NCBI GenBank assembly: GCA_036266155.1
Contig: DATANR010000006.1
Span: 1 to 33,382, forward strand
Origin: SIAJ01 sp036266155
GTDB lineage: Bacteria > Planctomycetota > Planctomycetia > Gemmatales > Gemmataceae
DNA: 33,382 nucleotides
Direction: 5' to 3'
Positions within the stretch are counted from its first letter, which is position 1, and the number at the start of each line of letters is the position of its first letter. Position numbers and translations under genes: made by a program. Below are positions 23,789-33,382 of the stretch, piece after piece. The notes below the pieces were generated by a model. The model ran no database searches. It saw nothing but the letters and a program-made list of their open reading frames with translations, and was not told the origin of the DNA.

Positions 23789-26700
23789 CTACCGGGACAG
23801 TTTAGGAAATCGGAGACGCCGCGTGAGATGGGTCGCCCGCCATGCAAGGATTGCAACCGGCATGAGCCAAAATAGCGCACCGGCAACACCAAAGACGAGT
23901 GCGGCGATAGCGCCAAGTCCGGCAACGCGCTCCGGTTCGGTTCCCTTCAAGTTGATGCATGCCAGAGTCAAAATCACGATACCCAGGCCGATTGCCGCCA
24001 GAAAATGCCAAACGGGACCAGACGCGTGCGGTGTTTCCGCCGCCGTTTCAGGTGGCTGCTGCCCGGCACGCGCCGGCGGCTCCGTCTCCACCAGTGCGAT
24101 CCCTGCCCACCACGAGTCGTTATCCGTTTGCCATTCGTTCGGCTTTGACCGACTTAAGCCGAATGAATCCACAAGTCTTAACCGCTTCTCGTCGATGCTG
24201 ATCGTTTGTTGGAGAGCAAGAGGCGACGTCGGCCCCAGTCGAACGCGCAGTTCTGGAATGGACGTCGCGCCGCTCGAGACCACATTGACTTGCGCGGAGT
24301 CGGCTGCGCCTTTTGGAACGAACACGGTCCAGCGGTGTACATTGTCCGCTGATGGGCGGGGCCTAACGATCAGCGGCGGCGCCGCTGATACCTGAACTTC
24401 AGCCCCCGCATTGGTCCGCACGTCGAGGCTTACAACATGTGCGCGCGTGGCCGGCAGTTGCCTCAAGTCAATCACGGACTCCATCAGAATTCGATCATGC
24501 TTGACGCGGCACTGAATCCGGGCGCTCAACTGACGCACGCCGGCCGGACCCGTGACGTGCACCGTCGCCGTTCGTCCACCGGCGCATTTCCAGGCTACCT
24601 CTCCCGGCGACTGCGCTGGCAGCCAATCAACTTTTGTGCCGGCTGATTCCGGCTCAATGATCCAGCCGTCGAGCGCGGACACATGACTGGTGACGACATC
24701 CGTTCGCGCCGACGGATGGCCGGGAGCGGTAATGTCGAACCGCCCGTCCTCACGGATTTGCGGGGTCCGCCAAGCTCGCCACAAAACGATGGGGTCGGCA
24801 ACTGGCCGATCGAACCACGCCTGAACGCGTCCTGCCCGTTGACTCCATCTGAGGAGGTTTCGCGCCGACAATTCCACGACCCGAGTGTCGGCGGGAAAGT
24901 CCCATTCCAGCAAAGAAAGACCTGTGCCCGTCCAACGCGTCTCACCGGCGCCGATCAAGTCGCCGGCATGAAACCACCAGTTGACCGATTCGACAGCCAT
25001 CTTCGCGGGCGCTGATGGCAATGGAGAAAATGTGATTTGGGGTCGCGGACCAACGACTCGGAATGCGCGGCCAACCTTGGTTGACAGGGCCGTTCCGTCG
25101 ATCGCCTTCCAGATATTCTGCGAGAAATCCTCACCAGAGCTTTCCGCAAGTCCATCGACGCCGGCAATCCCCTCTTCGCCGGTCGCGGGAGAGACCACGG
25201 CCGCATATTGATCGACTTCGGTGACCTGCAGTGGCCGTGGAAACTCGAACGATCGGCGGTTTGCAGTTGAATCGGACGCGACGAGATCGAGCCGCAGCAC
25301 CAGTCGTCCCGTAACCGGCGCCGCCAGTTCAACGACCAGAATTCTGCCGCCGTTCTCGCCGCCGGATTGCAACCGCCAGTCCCGAATCGCGACTCGCGGA
25401 CTGCCGGCAGAGACGACGTCGGGCCTCAGGGTCAAGCGATAAACATCCATGCCCGCCAGGATCGCCAGGCGAAGTTCGGACAATGCGGAATTGGCGATGC
25501 GGTAATCGAACGCACTTGAAAGAAGGTTGGATCCCGCTCCGATTCGCCATAGGCAAGCTGCCGTGACGCGCGAATTCGACTTGACGTCGGCAGCATCCTG
25601 CCAGCGAATGATCAGGTTGGCAATTGCCCCGAGGTCCAGATCAAGTTTTTGGCTGTTCGGGGTTGTCGCGACAGTGCTTGCCCCACGCCAGTTCACGGCA
25701 CGGAGCCGGCTTCCGGGCGACGCTACTTCAAACGCCAACCGGGCAATGGGCGCTTCGGGCACGGGGATCTTGACTTCGCGTTCCGACGCGGTTCCTTCGA
25801 CCGCGACGGTGAAGTTCAATTCCAGCGTGTGTGCGCCCGCGCCCACGATCGGAATATGCAACGAGTTGCCGACAACCGCGATCTCGGAAGGTTCGCCGCC
25901 GTCAAGCATCGCCGAGCGGATGCGTATTCCGCCTGTCGGCAACGTCAAGGCATTTGGTCCCGCCGAGAAAGCAAATACCCGATACCGAGCCTTGAAGCGT
26001 GCGACACCCTGGCCGCGTCGGCCTTCTAGCGCCATTTCGGCAATCACGACCTCCGGGCCATGTCTGAGCTTTTCAACGAGAACTTGCGGAACCAGAATGG
26101 CGGCCGGTCGGCCATCGTCACCGGGCAATTCAAAGACTTCATCAGCCGGTCCAATCTGCGCATGCGACCATGCTGCTCCGAATAACAGGAGGCCCACTGG
26201 CGCGATCGCGATCGCCACCGACAGCCCGTTCTTGAGTAGTTGAGCCGACTGCGATTTTCGGTCGAGAAGGAAACGGGACAGAGCGGCAAGCGGCAAGCAG
26301 AAGATGAAGGGTCGAGCGAAATAGTCCGCCAAATAGAGTTGCTGTTCCAAAATCACGACGGCGAGCAGCGTGCTCAGAACCAAGACGCAAGCACGCAGTC
26401 TTGCTGGCGGGATCAGCATCACCATGAGTGCCAGTAAGAATGCTGCCCCCCAACCAACGAGTTCGCAACGCTGTCGACGCAACAAGTGAAGCTCGTCTCC
26501 GCCGTGGAACACTTGCCAGCCGGCGTTCGACCCCGGATCGCTCAACGTATTGCCTAAGTCCCCCTGAACACCCGGAAGCACTCCAACGTTTGGCAGTGGA
26601 ATACTTGAGGACACATTGAGATGTGACGAGCCGTTTGGAGGCACAACGTCCCAGGACGAGTCGACATTCCAGGCACGCTCGACCTGAGACGCCGGGAATG

Positions 26701-29299
26701 GCCCCACCGGCGCTTCGGATCTGATATGGCCCTGAAGGAAGCCAATCCGCGGACGCAAGTCATAACGCACGATCACCGGCGTCCACTCGTCGCGGTTCGG
26801 CACTTGAATCTGAAGCGACCGGCCAACGAGCTTGGCGCCCTCGGACGCAACTGGCCGTCTCGCTACCTCAACGGATGCGCTATTTACCTCTTCGGGCAGG
26901 TCGAGTGTCACCAATCCCGTTGACCAGCTGCGAACCTCAAACTGAAACTTGACGTGAGCGTTGCCCTCCGCATCGACCTGCGTCAACAGGCGTATTTTTG
27001 CAATGCTTCCTGATACCGCCATCGCGGCTTGGTCTCGACTCACTTCATTTCCGAACCGATAGTTGCGAAATTGATCTGCAGCCACCTCATCAGCAACCAT
27101 TCGATTGTCGTAGTGCGCCCCTCCGAGCGAAGGCGGAACGATGAGCAAGCCCTCAAATGGCATCCCGACGACCCAAGGCACTGGAGCAATTGCGCTCGAG
27201 GCGTCGCTATTTCGGCACACCGACGTCAATCGCACAATCCGATTGATCGGCCGTGGCAGTCGCACACTCCACCAATGTCCGATGGAGTTGGCAATCCAAT
27301 CGGCTGTCGCCGCAAGACTCGGCAACGGAAGTCGCCCAAGTAGACGCACCGCCAATGGCAAGCCCGGTCGCGCGATCGCATCGGCGACGCGACGCCCGTT
27401 TTCATCAAACCAAGGCCACGGATTGGCCACGTTCGCCGCCGTCCAAAGTGTCAATTCAGAAAGCGGACGATCGATTGGAACGATCGTCAATTGACATTGA
27501 ACTTCATTGGGTTTGCCAGCGACCACGTCGCACGCAAGTTGAGTGCGCGCCTGGGCGCCGAGTCCTCGAACAGTCAATTCACCCTTGAGGAGCTCGGGGA
27601 ATAGCTCAATGCTGTTCCCAGTTTCAGCAGGCGCCGGCTCGGGCACCCTGCCGGGCATCGCAGTTGATCGCGTGACCTCCAAACTAGGATGAACTTGAAT
27701 TGTCATGGTGCCCGACCGCGGTCCGAAGCCAACGGGCATCAAGTCGGGCAACCGCAATGAGTGATTCACGACGGGCATTCGTCGGCTCAATCGAACCACA
27801 ACTTCATCGTTTGAACCTGGAGATCCATCGGGAAGTTCAACCAACAATTCTCGCGGCGACGTATCCACCAACGTCCAAGGGACGGCGTGACCGCCCACCG
27901 AGGCATCCTCAACGACCCAATCATCGGGCGCTCGAAAGCGCCAAGTTCGCTGTTTGATCTCGGACGAGCGCAAAGCCGTGTGAACGGTCCACGATTGCTC
28001 AGTCGGGCCGATCGCCCATTCACTGCGTTGAACAACGGGAGCCATCTCATTACGCGGCGTCAACACAAATGCGGGCGCCACAATCGGTCGTTCGCCGTCG
28101 AGCGCGTTGCCCAATTCGGCATCAATCTCGTAGTTGCGCGATGGAGAAACGGCACCGCGAACGACTCGGTACGCACCCGGCTGCCAATCGTTCAACCACA
28201 ACGTCGGGCCAACCACAATGCGCAACTGCTCAGAAAGGCGGACTCCACCAACAACCCAGGCACGTGGACTGGTCCAACGACTTGGGCCTAATGCGATGGG
28301 TGCGCTTCCGGTCACGACCACCGTAGCGCTCCGCGTTGGTTCGCGCAGTCGAACGAGCAATCGATTCGCCGCTTTGCCAGGCTCGATGGACCACGCGGCC
28401 AGATTGTTGACGCTGACTCCGCTGATCGTGAGTTGCGCATCGTGCTCAATGGCAAATTCCGCAAAGCCCGCCCGGGACGATTCGACTTGAAACTCGGATC
28501 GCATGCCCGCGTCGGAACCGATCAAGCGCAGCACGCTGTTCGTTCGGACAAACAGCGGCGTCGGGCTGTCGCCGGTTCGATGCAGAACCAATTCAAGGAG
28601 CGACTGCCCACCAAAGCTGATCCGCCACAATTGCGTGCCGTCGGCGCCGGCAAATGGGCCAGTCAAAAGGGTGTCCGCTTGCGGCAATACCGGCTGAACA
28701 TTGATCGGAAGCGTGAGTTCCAGCGTTGCCAGGGGAGTGGCCGGGACGCGCAAGTCGAACCGCACTTCACCCGGTTCTGCGATGCCACGCGCGGACCATT
28801 CGAGGTTGAGCGTTCTGTCACCACCATCAGGCACAAACAATATTGGGTGCGGATTCCCGGGATTCTTGTAGACGACGGCATCCTGTCCGTCGGACCATTT
28901 GGCCAATCGCAACGGCAGTTGGAGACCGGTTAGTTCCAGTCGTGCACCACCCGATTGGGACGCACGCACGGACCACTCGGCCGTGCCGATGAGATTGCTC
29001 TCGCCATTCTCAGTCGAATAACGCGCGCGATAGCGCGATTCGATCAGGTCCGTCCGTGCAATTGACGCCGCGTTATCTCGAACTAGTTGCTCAAACTCGC
29101 CCAGTGTCATACGCACGAGCGATCCTTGAGCGACTCGCGCCAGGGCCGGAGCAACCTCGGCAGGGGCCAATCGTGTCCGACGAATGGCTGTTCGCTGTTC
29201 GCTAATCGATTGCGTTGACTGACCGGACGCCGAGACAACGACAATCGCTCCGAGTAGGAGCATTGCCGCATACGAACGCTGCCAGCGCATGCTTCTCAT
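23789..29299 (-). CDS. Giant modular envelope protein, 1836 residues
   Basis: The ATG at 29299 overlaps the previous gene's stop by four bases (ATGA); the frame continues to 29866 but only through that gene. A signal peptide (MRSMRWQRSYAAMLLLGAIV) is followed by a short helix (about 45-75, GSLVRMTLGEFEQLVRD). Next comes a beta-rich region up to about 930, a block of several transmembrane helices (about 940-1050), a second beta-rich region starting QIGPADEVFELPGDDG, and C-terminal helices (about 1760-1836). It thus reads as two fused copies of one plan. The second copy opens with ILVPQVLVEKLR and then a strand-rich stretch like that of the partner gene. No enzymatic motif was seen. The type is familiar from Planctomycetes, where it lacks a known function. 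The gene ends 23 bases upstream of the S9 peptidase start. Confidence 0.78.
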   Translation of the reverse strand: MRSMRWQRSYAAMLLLGAIVVVSASGQSTQSISEQRTAIRRTRLAPAEVAPALARVAQGSLVRMTLGEFEQLVRDNAASIARTDLIESRYRARYSTENGESNLIGTAEWSVRASQSGGARLELTGLQLPLRLAKWSDGQDAVVYKNPGNPHPILFVPDGGDRTLNLEWSARGIAEPGEVRFDLRVPATPLATLELTLPINVQPVLPQADTLLTGPFAGADGTQLWRISFGGQSLLELVLHRTGDSPTPLFVRTNSVLRLIGSDAGMRSEFQVESSRAGFAEFAIEHDAQLTISGVSVNNLAAWSIEPGKAANRLLVRLREPTRSATVVVTGSAPIALGPSRWTSPRAWVVGGVRLSEQLRIVVGPTLWLNDWQPGAYRVVRGAVSPSRNYEIDAELGNALDGERPIVAPAFVLTPRNEMAPVVQRSEWAIGPTEQSWTVHTALRSSEIKQRTWRFRAPDDWVVEDASVGGHAVPWTLVDTSPRELLVELPDGSPGSNDEVVVRLSRRMPVVNHSLRLPDLMPVGFGPRSGTMTIQVHPSLEVTRSTAMPGRVPEPAPAETGNSIELFPELLKGELTVRGLGAQARTQLACDVVAGKPNEVQCQLTIVPIDRPLSELTLWTAANVANPWPWFDENGRRVADAIARPGLPLAVRLLGRLPLPSLAATADWIANSIGHWWSVRLPRPINRIVRLTSVCRNSDASSAIAPVPWVVGMPFEGLLIVPPSLGGAHYDNRMVADEVAADQFRNYRFGNEVSRDQAAMAVSGSIAKIRLLTQVDAEGNAHVKFQFEVRSWSTGLVTLDLPEEVNSASVEVARRPVASEGAKLVGRSLQIQVPNRDEWTPVIVRYDLRPRIGFLQGHIRSEAPVGPFPASQVERAWNVDSSWDVVPPNGSSHLNVSSSIPLPNVGVLPGVQGDLGNTLSDPGSNAGWQVFHGGDELHLLRRQRCELVGWGAAFLLALMVMLIPPARLRACVLVLSTLLAVVILEQQLYLADYFARPFIFCLPLAALSRFLLDRKSQSAQLLKNGLSVAIAIAPVGLLLFGAAWSHAQIGPADEVFELPGDDGRPAAILVPQVLVEKLRHGPEVVIAEMALEGRRGQGVARFKARYRVFAFSAGPNALTLPTGGIRIRSAMLDGGEPSEIAVVGNSLHIPIVGAGAHTLELNFTVAVEGTASEREVKIPVPEAPIARLAFEVASPGSRLRAVNWRGASTVATTPNSQKLDLDLGAIANLIIRWQDAADVKSNSRVTAACLWRIGAGSNLLSSAFDYRIANSALSELRLAILAGMDVYRLTLRPDVVSAGSPRVAIRDWRLQSGGENGGRILVVELAAPVTGRLVLRLDLVASDSTANRRSFEFPRPLQVTEVDQYAAVVSPATGEEGIAGVDGLAESSGEDFSQNIWKAIDGTALSTKVGRAFRVVGPRPQITFSPLPSAPAKMAVESVNWWFHAGDLIGAGETRWTGTGLSLLEWDFPADTRVVELSARNLLRWSQRAGRVQAWFDRPVADPIVLWRAWRTPQIREDGRFDITAPGHPSARTDVVTSHVSALDGWIIEPESAGTKVDWLPAQSPGEVAWKCAGGRTATVHVTGPAGVRQLSARIQCRVKHDRILMESVIDLRQLPATRAHVVSLDVRTNAGAEVQVSAAPPLIVRPRPSADNVHRWTVFVPKGAADSAQVNVVSSGATSIPELRVRLGPTSPLALQQTISIDEKRLRLVDSFGLSRSKPNEWQTDNDSWWAGIALVETEPPARAGQQPPETAAETPHASGPVWHFLAAIGLGIVILTLACINLKGTEPERVAGLGAIAALVFGVAGALFWLMPVAILAWRATHLTRRLRFPKLSR

Positions 29300-32200
29300 G
29301 GCGATTCGACACGAGCCGATGGACTCGCAGTAGCGGCACTGCCGGCGGACGATCCGTTCTTCGACGGCTCGTGACCCCGAGTACTCGACGGCCGAATGAG
29401 CGACGAGCCCGTTCGTGCAAAACTGGGAGAGCGACGGACACGAATCCGATATAGCCAAAATTGAGTGCGGAAACCCAGGACCAACAAACACATGGCTGCC
29501 AAGCCGGGCAACATTGCCACCAGCGTGAGCGCCAGCGGTTGCGGCCACCGGACGGCGGCAAGTAGAACAGCCGACACGAGCACCGCGCTTACGCCATGTC
29601 GCCCTCGCTTGCCGACTCCACGCCACGCGACAAGGCCAAGCGCAATCGCAATGGACCAGCCGAGAGTCCACGCGAACCGGGGCACTTCGACGATTCGCAA
29701 TCCGCTTGTTCGCGACTCTCGAACAATCACAGTTGATCCTAGCGATTGACCGTCGCCGCGGCTCGTCAACACGCCAAACGCTGCCGCCAATGATCGCCAA
29801 TCCCAGGCGTTCACGACATTGCCAAACTGAAGCGCCAAGCGCCTGGATTGGGGTGCAATGCTCCAAACAACGTCGCCGACCAACTCTCCCTGGGTCAGTA
29901 GCGGTATCTCTAGATTGCTCGTCGTGCCGCCCGGCATCCGATAGCGCACATCAACCACAACCTCATCCTGCTCGACTATCAGCGGCGGAATGCGCACGGT
30001 CAATAGTTCGCCGATGGGCGATACCCCCTCGGTCAGTCGCTTACCCTGGACCAACGCCTCAACATTTTGTGAGCCAGTGGGAAAGACAAGTTCCGCGCCG
30101 GACGCGCAATTCGATAAGACGAAGCGCACGCGGTAGTCAACGAAGTCACCGAGGCGCGCTTCGACTTGAATTCTGGTAATGGCCACACCGTCGCCTTGAG
30201 CAGGACGACGATTCACAATTGTAATGACCAGCGGGCCAGCCGGACCGTACGACGCCAGAACCACTTCCGGCAAGGTCGATCGCGTGGCAACGATTTCAAT
30301 TGGCGCACGCTGCCAATCAGCGTTTTGGTGCAATTCGACGGCCAGAGCAGGCGCCGTCCAGATTCTGACAAGCTGCTTGCTCGTGCCTGCTTCGGGCTCC
30401 ACAAGCGGTACAGCGAATTCGTCGCCAGGCGCGGGCAGCGGCGTTGAAAACATCAAGTGAAAAACAGGTTCCCGGTCGCCGTCGTCCGGAAGTAGGAGGT
30501 CCCACGCATCGCCGACCCGTTCAAGGGTCCCGCGTGATGTTCGCAAATCGCGAATGTTCGCTTTGCTCATGAGACGCATACGCGAGGGCGCTTTGCCTAA
30601 AAAGCGGAGCGACAGTTTTTCCACGACCTGAACGCGGTGAAGACCGATGTCGACATCCGACTCAATTGTTGAGCGGGCGCCGAGGGCGGCTGCCATGAGC
30701 TGCAAATCGATCCGTGCGGCGAGTCCCTCGGCAGTGCCATGCAGGCGGTGACTGTTGGCGGCGTCTTCGATTTCAAAGGTGCTCTCCGTGTCGCCAATCT
30801 CGCCGCCCTCCCAAACACGGAATGTTCCGCGCACGTCTTGACCGGCGGCGATGTCGACAAACACTTCGGATCCGCGACCAATGACGCCCAATACGTGGGG
30901 TTGGACAAGTGCCACGGAAGCGCCGCTCACGGAGCCCGCATAGTCGCCATGCAATGTAATTGCAAATGATGTTCGGCGTGGACCGGAAAGGCGTAGGCGA
31001 CAGATCGACCCCTTGGCGTTTTTTCTGTTTTCCGTGGCGAAACTCTCGATGATCTCCCGCGGCTCGGCGTCTGTCAGCTTGAACCCCTCGGGCAGTTCAA
31101 TCGCAATCTCGTCGACTTCCGTGCGTGAGGGTGCAAGTGAAATTTCGGCACGTAGTTTCCAGCCGTTTTCGGTCGAACGTACGACAGACCGGGCCCGACA
31201 ATACACGGCGCCCGTAGCTGCAGTCAGGGTCAAGTCCAATGGTGCTGCGGCAGGTGCGGTCTTGAGAAGGGGATACCGATAACGGAAGACGGATTCGCCG
31301 CCGAGTTCGTCCGCCTCGCGCCGACAGTCACCATGCATCAACGGCGTCGCCTTGACCGCGAGCGGCGTGCGCACTCGAATGACGCCCGCTTGTTGCGTCA
31401 CGTCAAGCACCGCGAACGGACCGACCGGAAAGGAAGCACGGTTTCCGGCGTCGCGGGTACGCGGCGTGCGCGTCGTGATAGTTGCCAGCAGGTCGCCCGC
31501 GGTTGCCTCGCGATTTTCGACCCGCCAGATCGTTTGACCTGGCTCCGGCCGAATGACGTTCGGCAAGCGCGCCGGATCAGCCGGACCTTTTCCAACACCC
31601 GCATTCACCCACGGACCCACGGTCACATCGGCCGTCGCCGGGGCAGTGAACCGCCATTCCGTCGCCTGGCCACGGAGTCGCAGTCGAGCTTCCGTAACTG
31701 ATTCGTCGGCACCCACCGTGACCGTGATGTCGCCATCGACCGACCGAACAGCCTCCGCCTTGCGCGTTGGATCCTCCCACGCGACGATCAGCGAACCGAT
31801 CGCTCCCAGAGGAGCACCCCCCTTGGCGGGCATGAAGCGTTCGACCTCGGCGACTTCGGTTTCGGTCTCCGCGGTCCCACCACCTGGCTGGCCCTTTGGA
31901 ACCCGTGTGGACAAGCTGTACTGCTTAACGCTGGCCGGCGGTTCGAGAGTCAGCGTCGTGATCGCTGCTCCCGGCAAACCGATTTCAAATCCGAGTTCAT
32001 TCCCTTTAGGCCCGCGCGGCCCCACAGGGCAATCGAGTTCGAGTCGAAGCACGTGGTCCCCTGCAGCCGGAAAATGAACGCGCAAGCCATCGTCGGCAGC
32101 AACCAAGCGCAGTGGCTTACCGTCGTCGCCACGTGCTTCGATGGCGTGAGCCCGCTGACAACCGAGTGCGACAAGTACGTCTGGCCGACTTGTTGCGACC

Positions 32201-32541
32201 TTGAACGTCGCCTTGAGCCGCACAACGGTTTGCCGGCCGCGTTGTTCAATCCGCCCGTCGAGTTCGACCGAACGCGGCCGAATCGGTTGCGCGGCGTCGA
32301 CAATTGCCTGCAGGCGGTCGACCCGTTCCTGAAGCTCGCGATATTTGTCAGCCGGGACCGTGGGTGCTTCCGACTTGGGCAACGGTCCGCCCAGAACGAC
32401 AACGAAGCCGCCGGGCAATGTGATTGGAATTTTCGTGGTTGGAGGCGATTCTGCGTTGGCAACGCTTGCGGTCAACCCAACAACAATCAGGGCCAGGATC
32501 CCGGTCATCGCTTTTCGAATGCGAGGTCCGAGGTTGGCCAC
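29296..32541 (-). CDS. Giant envelope protein, 1081 residues
   Basis: The GTG at 32541 (GGAGA five bases upstream) gives a signal peptide ending near TASVANA; an ATG at 32508 lacks a ribosome-binding site. A helix at about 64-85 (ADKYRELQERVDRLQAIVDAA in two pieces) could form a short coiled coil. Then come some 850 residues of beta-rich sequence: VRLKATFKVATSRPDVLVAL, LRLELDCPVGPRGPKG, repeated strand-turn units, and VVVDVRYRMPGG near the end. Transmembrane helices lie at about 955-1030 and the last 45 residues are a Ser/Arg-rich tail. No catalytic motif was found. It is translationally coupled to the 1836-residue gene and appears related to each of its halves, so the two probably form one envelope complex. 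Confidence 0.78.
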   Translation of the reverse strand: MANLGPRIRKAMTGILALIVVGLTASVANAESPPTTKIPITLPGGFVVVLGGPLPKSEAPTVPADKYRELQERVDRLQAIVDAAQPIRPRSVELDGRIEQRGRQTVVRLKATFKVATSRPDVLVALGCQRAHAIEARGDDGKPLRLVAADDGLRVHFPAAGDHVLRLELDCPVGPRGPKGNELGFEIGLPGAAITTLTLEPPASVKQYSLSTRVPKGQPGGGTAETETEVAEVERFMPAKGGAPLGAIGSLIVAWEDPTRKAEAVRSVDGDITVTVGADESVTEARLRLRGQATEWRFTAPATADVTVGPWVNAGVGKGPADPARLPNVIRPEPGQTIWRVENREATAGDLLATITTRTPRTRDAGNRASFPVGPFAVLDVTQQAGVIRVRTPLAVKATPLMHGDCRREADELGGESVFRYRYPLLKTAPAAAPLDLTLTAATGAVYCRARSVVRSTENGWKLRAEISLAPSRTEVDEIAIELPEGFKLTDAEPREIIESFATENRKNAKGSICRLRLSGPRRTSFAITLHGDYAGSVSGASVALVQPHVLGVIGRGSEVFVDIAAGQDVRGTFRVWEGGEIGDTESTFEIEDAANSHRLHGTAEGLAARIDLQLMAAALGARSTIESDVDIGLHRVQVVEKLSLRFLGKAPSRMRLMSKANIRDLRTSRGTLERVGDAWDLLLPDDGDREPVFHLMFSTPLPAPGDEFAVPLVEPEAGTSKQLVRIWTAPALAVELHQNADWQRAPIEIVATRSTLPEVVLASYGPAGPLVITIVNRRPAQGDGVAITRIQVEARLGDFVDYRVRFVLSNCASGAELVFPTGSQNVEALVQGKRLTEGVSPIGELLTVRIPPLIVEQDEVVVDVRYRMPGGTTSNLEIPLLTQGELVGDVVWSIAPQSRRLALQFGNVVNAWDWRSLAAAFGVLTSRGDGQSLGSTVIVRESRTSGLRIVEVPRFAWTLGWSIAIALGLVAWRGVGKRGRHGVSAVLVSAVLLAAVRWPQPLALTLVAMLPGLAAMCLLVLGFRTQFWLYRIRVRRSPSFARTGSSLIRPSSTRGHEPSKNGSSAGSAATASPSARVESP

Positions 32542-32583
32542 ACCACTCTCCGGTACAGAGGCCCGATCCGGCACTCTTTACCC

Positions 32584-32589
32584 AGTATA
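32584..32589 (-). promoter_or_regulatory. Possible -10 element for the giant-protein operon
   Basis: On the minus strand TATACT occupies 32589 to 32584, about 43 bases before the GTG start at 32541. No good -35 box stands 16-18 bases upstream, so this is only a suggestion. The gap from 32542 to 32764 contains no other recognised element and no gene. Confidence 0.3.
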
Positions 32590-32764
32590 CCTGCTTTAAC
32601 GGAAGTTGCCGGTAACGCGGACAGGTCCATTCGGATCGACGGATCGGATAAGTCGGGTGGTAACGATTGTGCCGCACAATTCAGTCACGGAACCGCCTTC
32701 ACGCGGATGCAACCAGCGGTATGCGCACGTCAAAACAGATCATCCGTCGTGATGCGGAACAAGC

Positions 32765-33382
32765 CTAATCGCGACGGTAGTCGATTCCGTCCTTGACCGC
32801 TTTCGTGACCATCGTCGTCCAGACCACCAGCGCGGCGATGGTCAATAAAAGGACGAGACTGAAAAGCCCGAACACAGCCTGAGCTGCTCCACGTTCCGTG
32901 CGCACGGCGGCAAGAATCAGACCAAACAGCAGGCCGACAACGATGAGGCCCCCGGATCCGATGGCGTTGGCAATGAGCGCGTTCATGCAGTGCTTCGCCC
33001 GCAACGAGTCGCGGGCATTTCGGGCAATGGCTCGGAGTGCCATCAGGAACATGATGACCTTCGCGATCTCGGTCAGGCTGGCGAAGACCGGCAGGATTGC
33101 TCGTGAAACGGGAATGTTCAGATTGGGCACGCCAACCAAAAGGAAAAGCAAGTGCGGCAACGAGGTGAGTTCGGTGACAAACGATCGCCAGGACACGCCC
33201 GCGTACAACTCATCGCGAACATTGGGTTGTGATGTCGTAGCAATCACCAAAATCAAGATCAGATTGAATGCGGCGACGCCAGCAGTCGCGATCGACAACC
33301 CTAGCGCTCCGCGCTCGCGCGGGCCGGAGACAAGAAACCCATAACCCGTCGCGGACACCAAAAGGTTTGCCAACCCAAGCAG
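32765..33382 (-). CDS. Multi-pass membrane protein, N-terminus beyond the window
   Basis: The frame is open to the right edge, so the true start is likely outside; a TTG at 33373 is an internal possibility. About 205 residues are visible, with four or five hydrophobic helices (for example LGLSIATAGVAAFNLILILV, LIVVGLLFGLILAAV and FSLVLLLTIAALVVWTT). A central hydrophilic loop carries a basic stretch (MALRAIARNARDSLRAKHC). It ends in TKAVKDGIDYRRD. This is like the membrane proteins of unknown function often found in Gemmataceae, which may carry a zinc ribbon in the missing N-terminus. No function can be assigned. Confidence 0.65.
   Translation of the reverse strand: MLGLANLLVSATGYGFLVSGPRERGALGLSIATAGVAAFNLILILVIATTSQPNVRDELYAGVSWRSFVTELTSLPHLLFLLVGVPNLNIPVSRAILPVFASLTEIAKVIMFLMALRAIARNARDSLRAKHCMNALIANAIGSGGLIVVGLLFGLILAAVRTERGAAQAVFGLFSLVLLLTIAALVVWTTMVTKAVKDGIDYRRD

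Noticed and set aside
29300..29866. N-terminal extension of the 1836-residue protein
   Set aside because: The added 189 residues are Cys/Arg-rich, lie entirely inside the coding part of the preceding gene, and would bury a good signal peptide; the ATGA overlap gives a natural start.
1..33382. CRISPR array, prophage or insertion sequence
   Set aside because: No evenly spaced direct repeats, integrase, transposase or phage structural genes were recognised; the only repeats are hairpins and a short in-frame 15-base repeat.

Overview
The window looks like chromosomal DNA of a GC-rich planctomycete, most likely of the Gemmataceae. Three things point there. Two small secreted proteins match a paralogous family first described in Gemmata obscuriglobus (TIGR03066 type). 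The long envelope proteins are of a kind typical of Planctomycetes. Many further genes are single-pass, lipoprotein or multi-pass membrane proteins of unknown role. No phage, insertion sequence, CRISPR array, rRNA or tRNA was recognised. This is a chromosomal region dominated by cell-envelope genes.

Layout. 1-2.7 kb: the tail of an unknown gene, a large imperfect hairpin, a rhomboid protease with a zinc-ribbon protein behind it, then two TIGR03066-like secreted proteins on the minus strand. 2.7-4.3 kb (minus): a eukaryote-like phosphopantothenoylcysteine decarboxylase and a lipoprotein with an HExxH metallopeptidase motif. 4.4-7.5 kb (minus): a tight smpB - glycosyltransferase - double sugar-kinase operon. 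7.5-8.6 kb: a stand-alone LigD-type 3'-phosphoesterase domain converging on an anchored protein of unknown function. 8.9-18 kb (plus): a 1402-residue TPR protein with a beta-barrel-like end, an AsmA-like protein of 1102 residues and an LptF/LptG-family permease. 18.2-20.3 kb: a GT39-type membrane glycosyltransferase (minus) and a divergent small PH-like membrane protein (plus). 20.4-23.8 kb (minus): a CNNM/CBS-domain membrane protein and an S9 peptidase, separated by paired palindromes. 23.8-32.5 kb (minus): two translationally coupled giant envelope proteins of 1081 and 1836 residues. 32.8 kb to the end: a multi-pass membrane protein cut by the window edge.

How the genes may work together. 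The 4.4-7.5 kb operon (sugar transfer plus two WaaP/Kdo-kinase-like domains) and the 8.9-18 kb cluster (TPR/barrel, AsmA-like, LptF-like) both suggest synthesis and transport of lipopolysaccharide or another surface glycan to the outer membrane. The GT39-type transferase next door fits lipid-linked sugar modification. The most unusual element is the coupled pair of giant proteins at 23.8-32.5 kb. By eye they consist of three related modules, each an N-terminal export or membrane segment, a short helix, about 800 residues of beta-rich sequence and C-terminal membrane helices. Their function is unknown.

Limits. All calls come from reading the sequence and from remembered family motifs. No database search or structure prediction was run, and start sites were chosen from visible ribosome-binding sites and gene overlaps.
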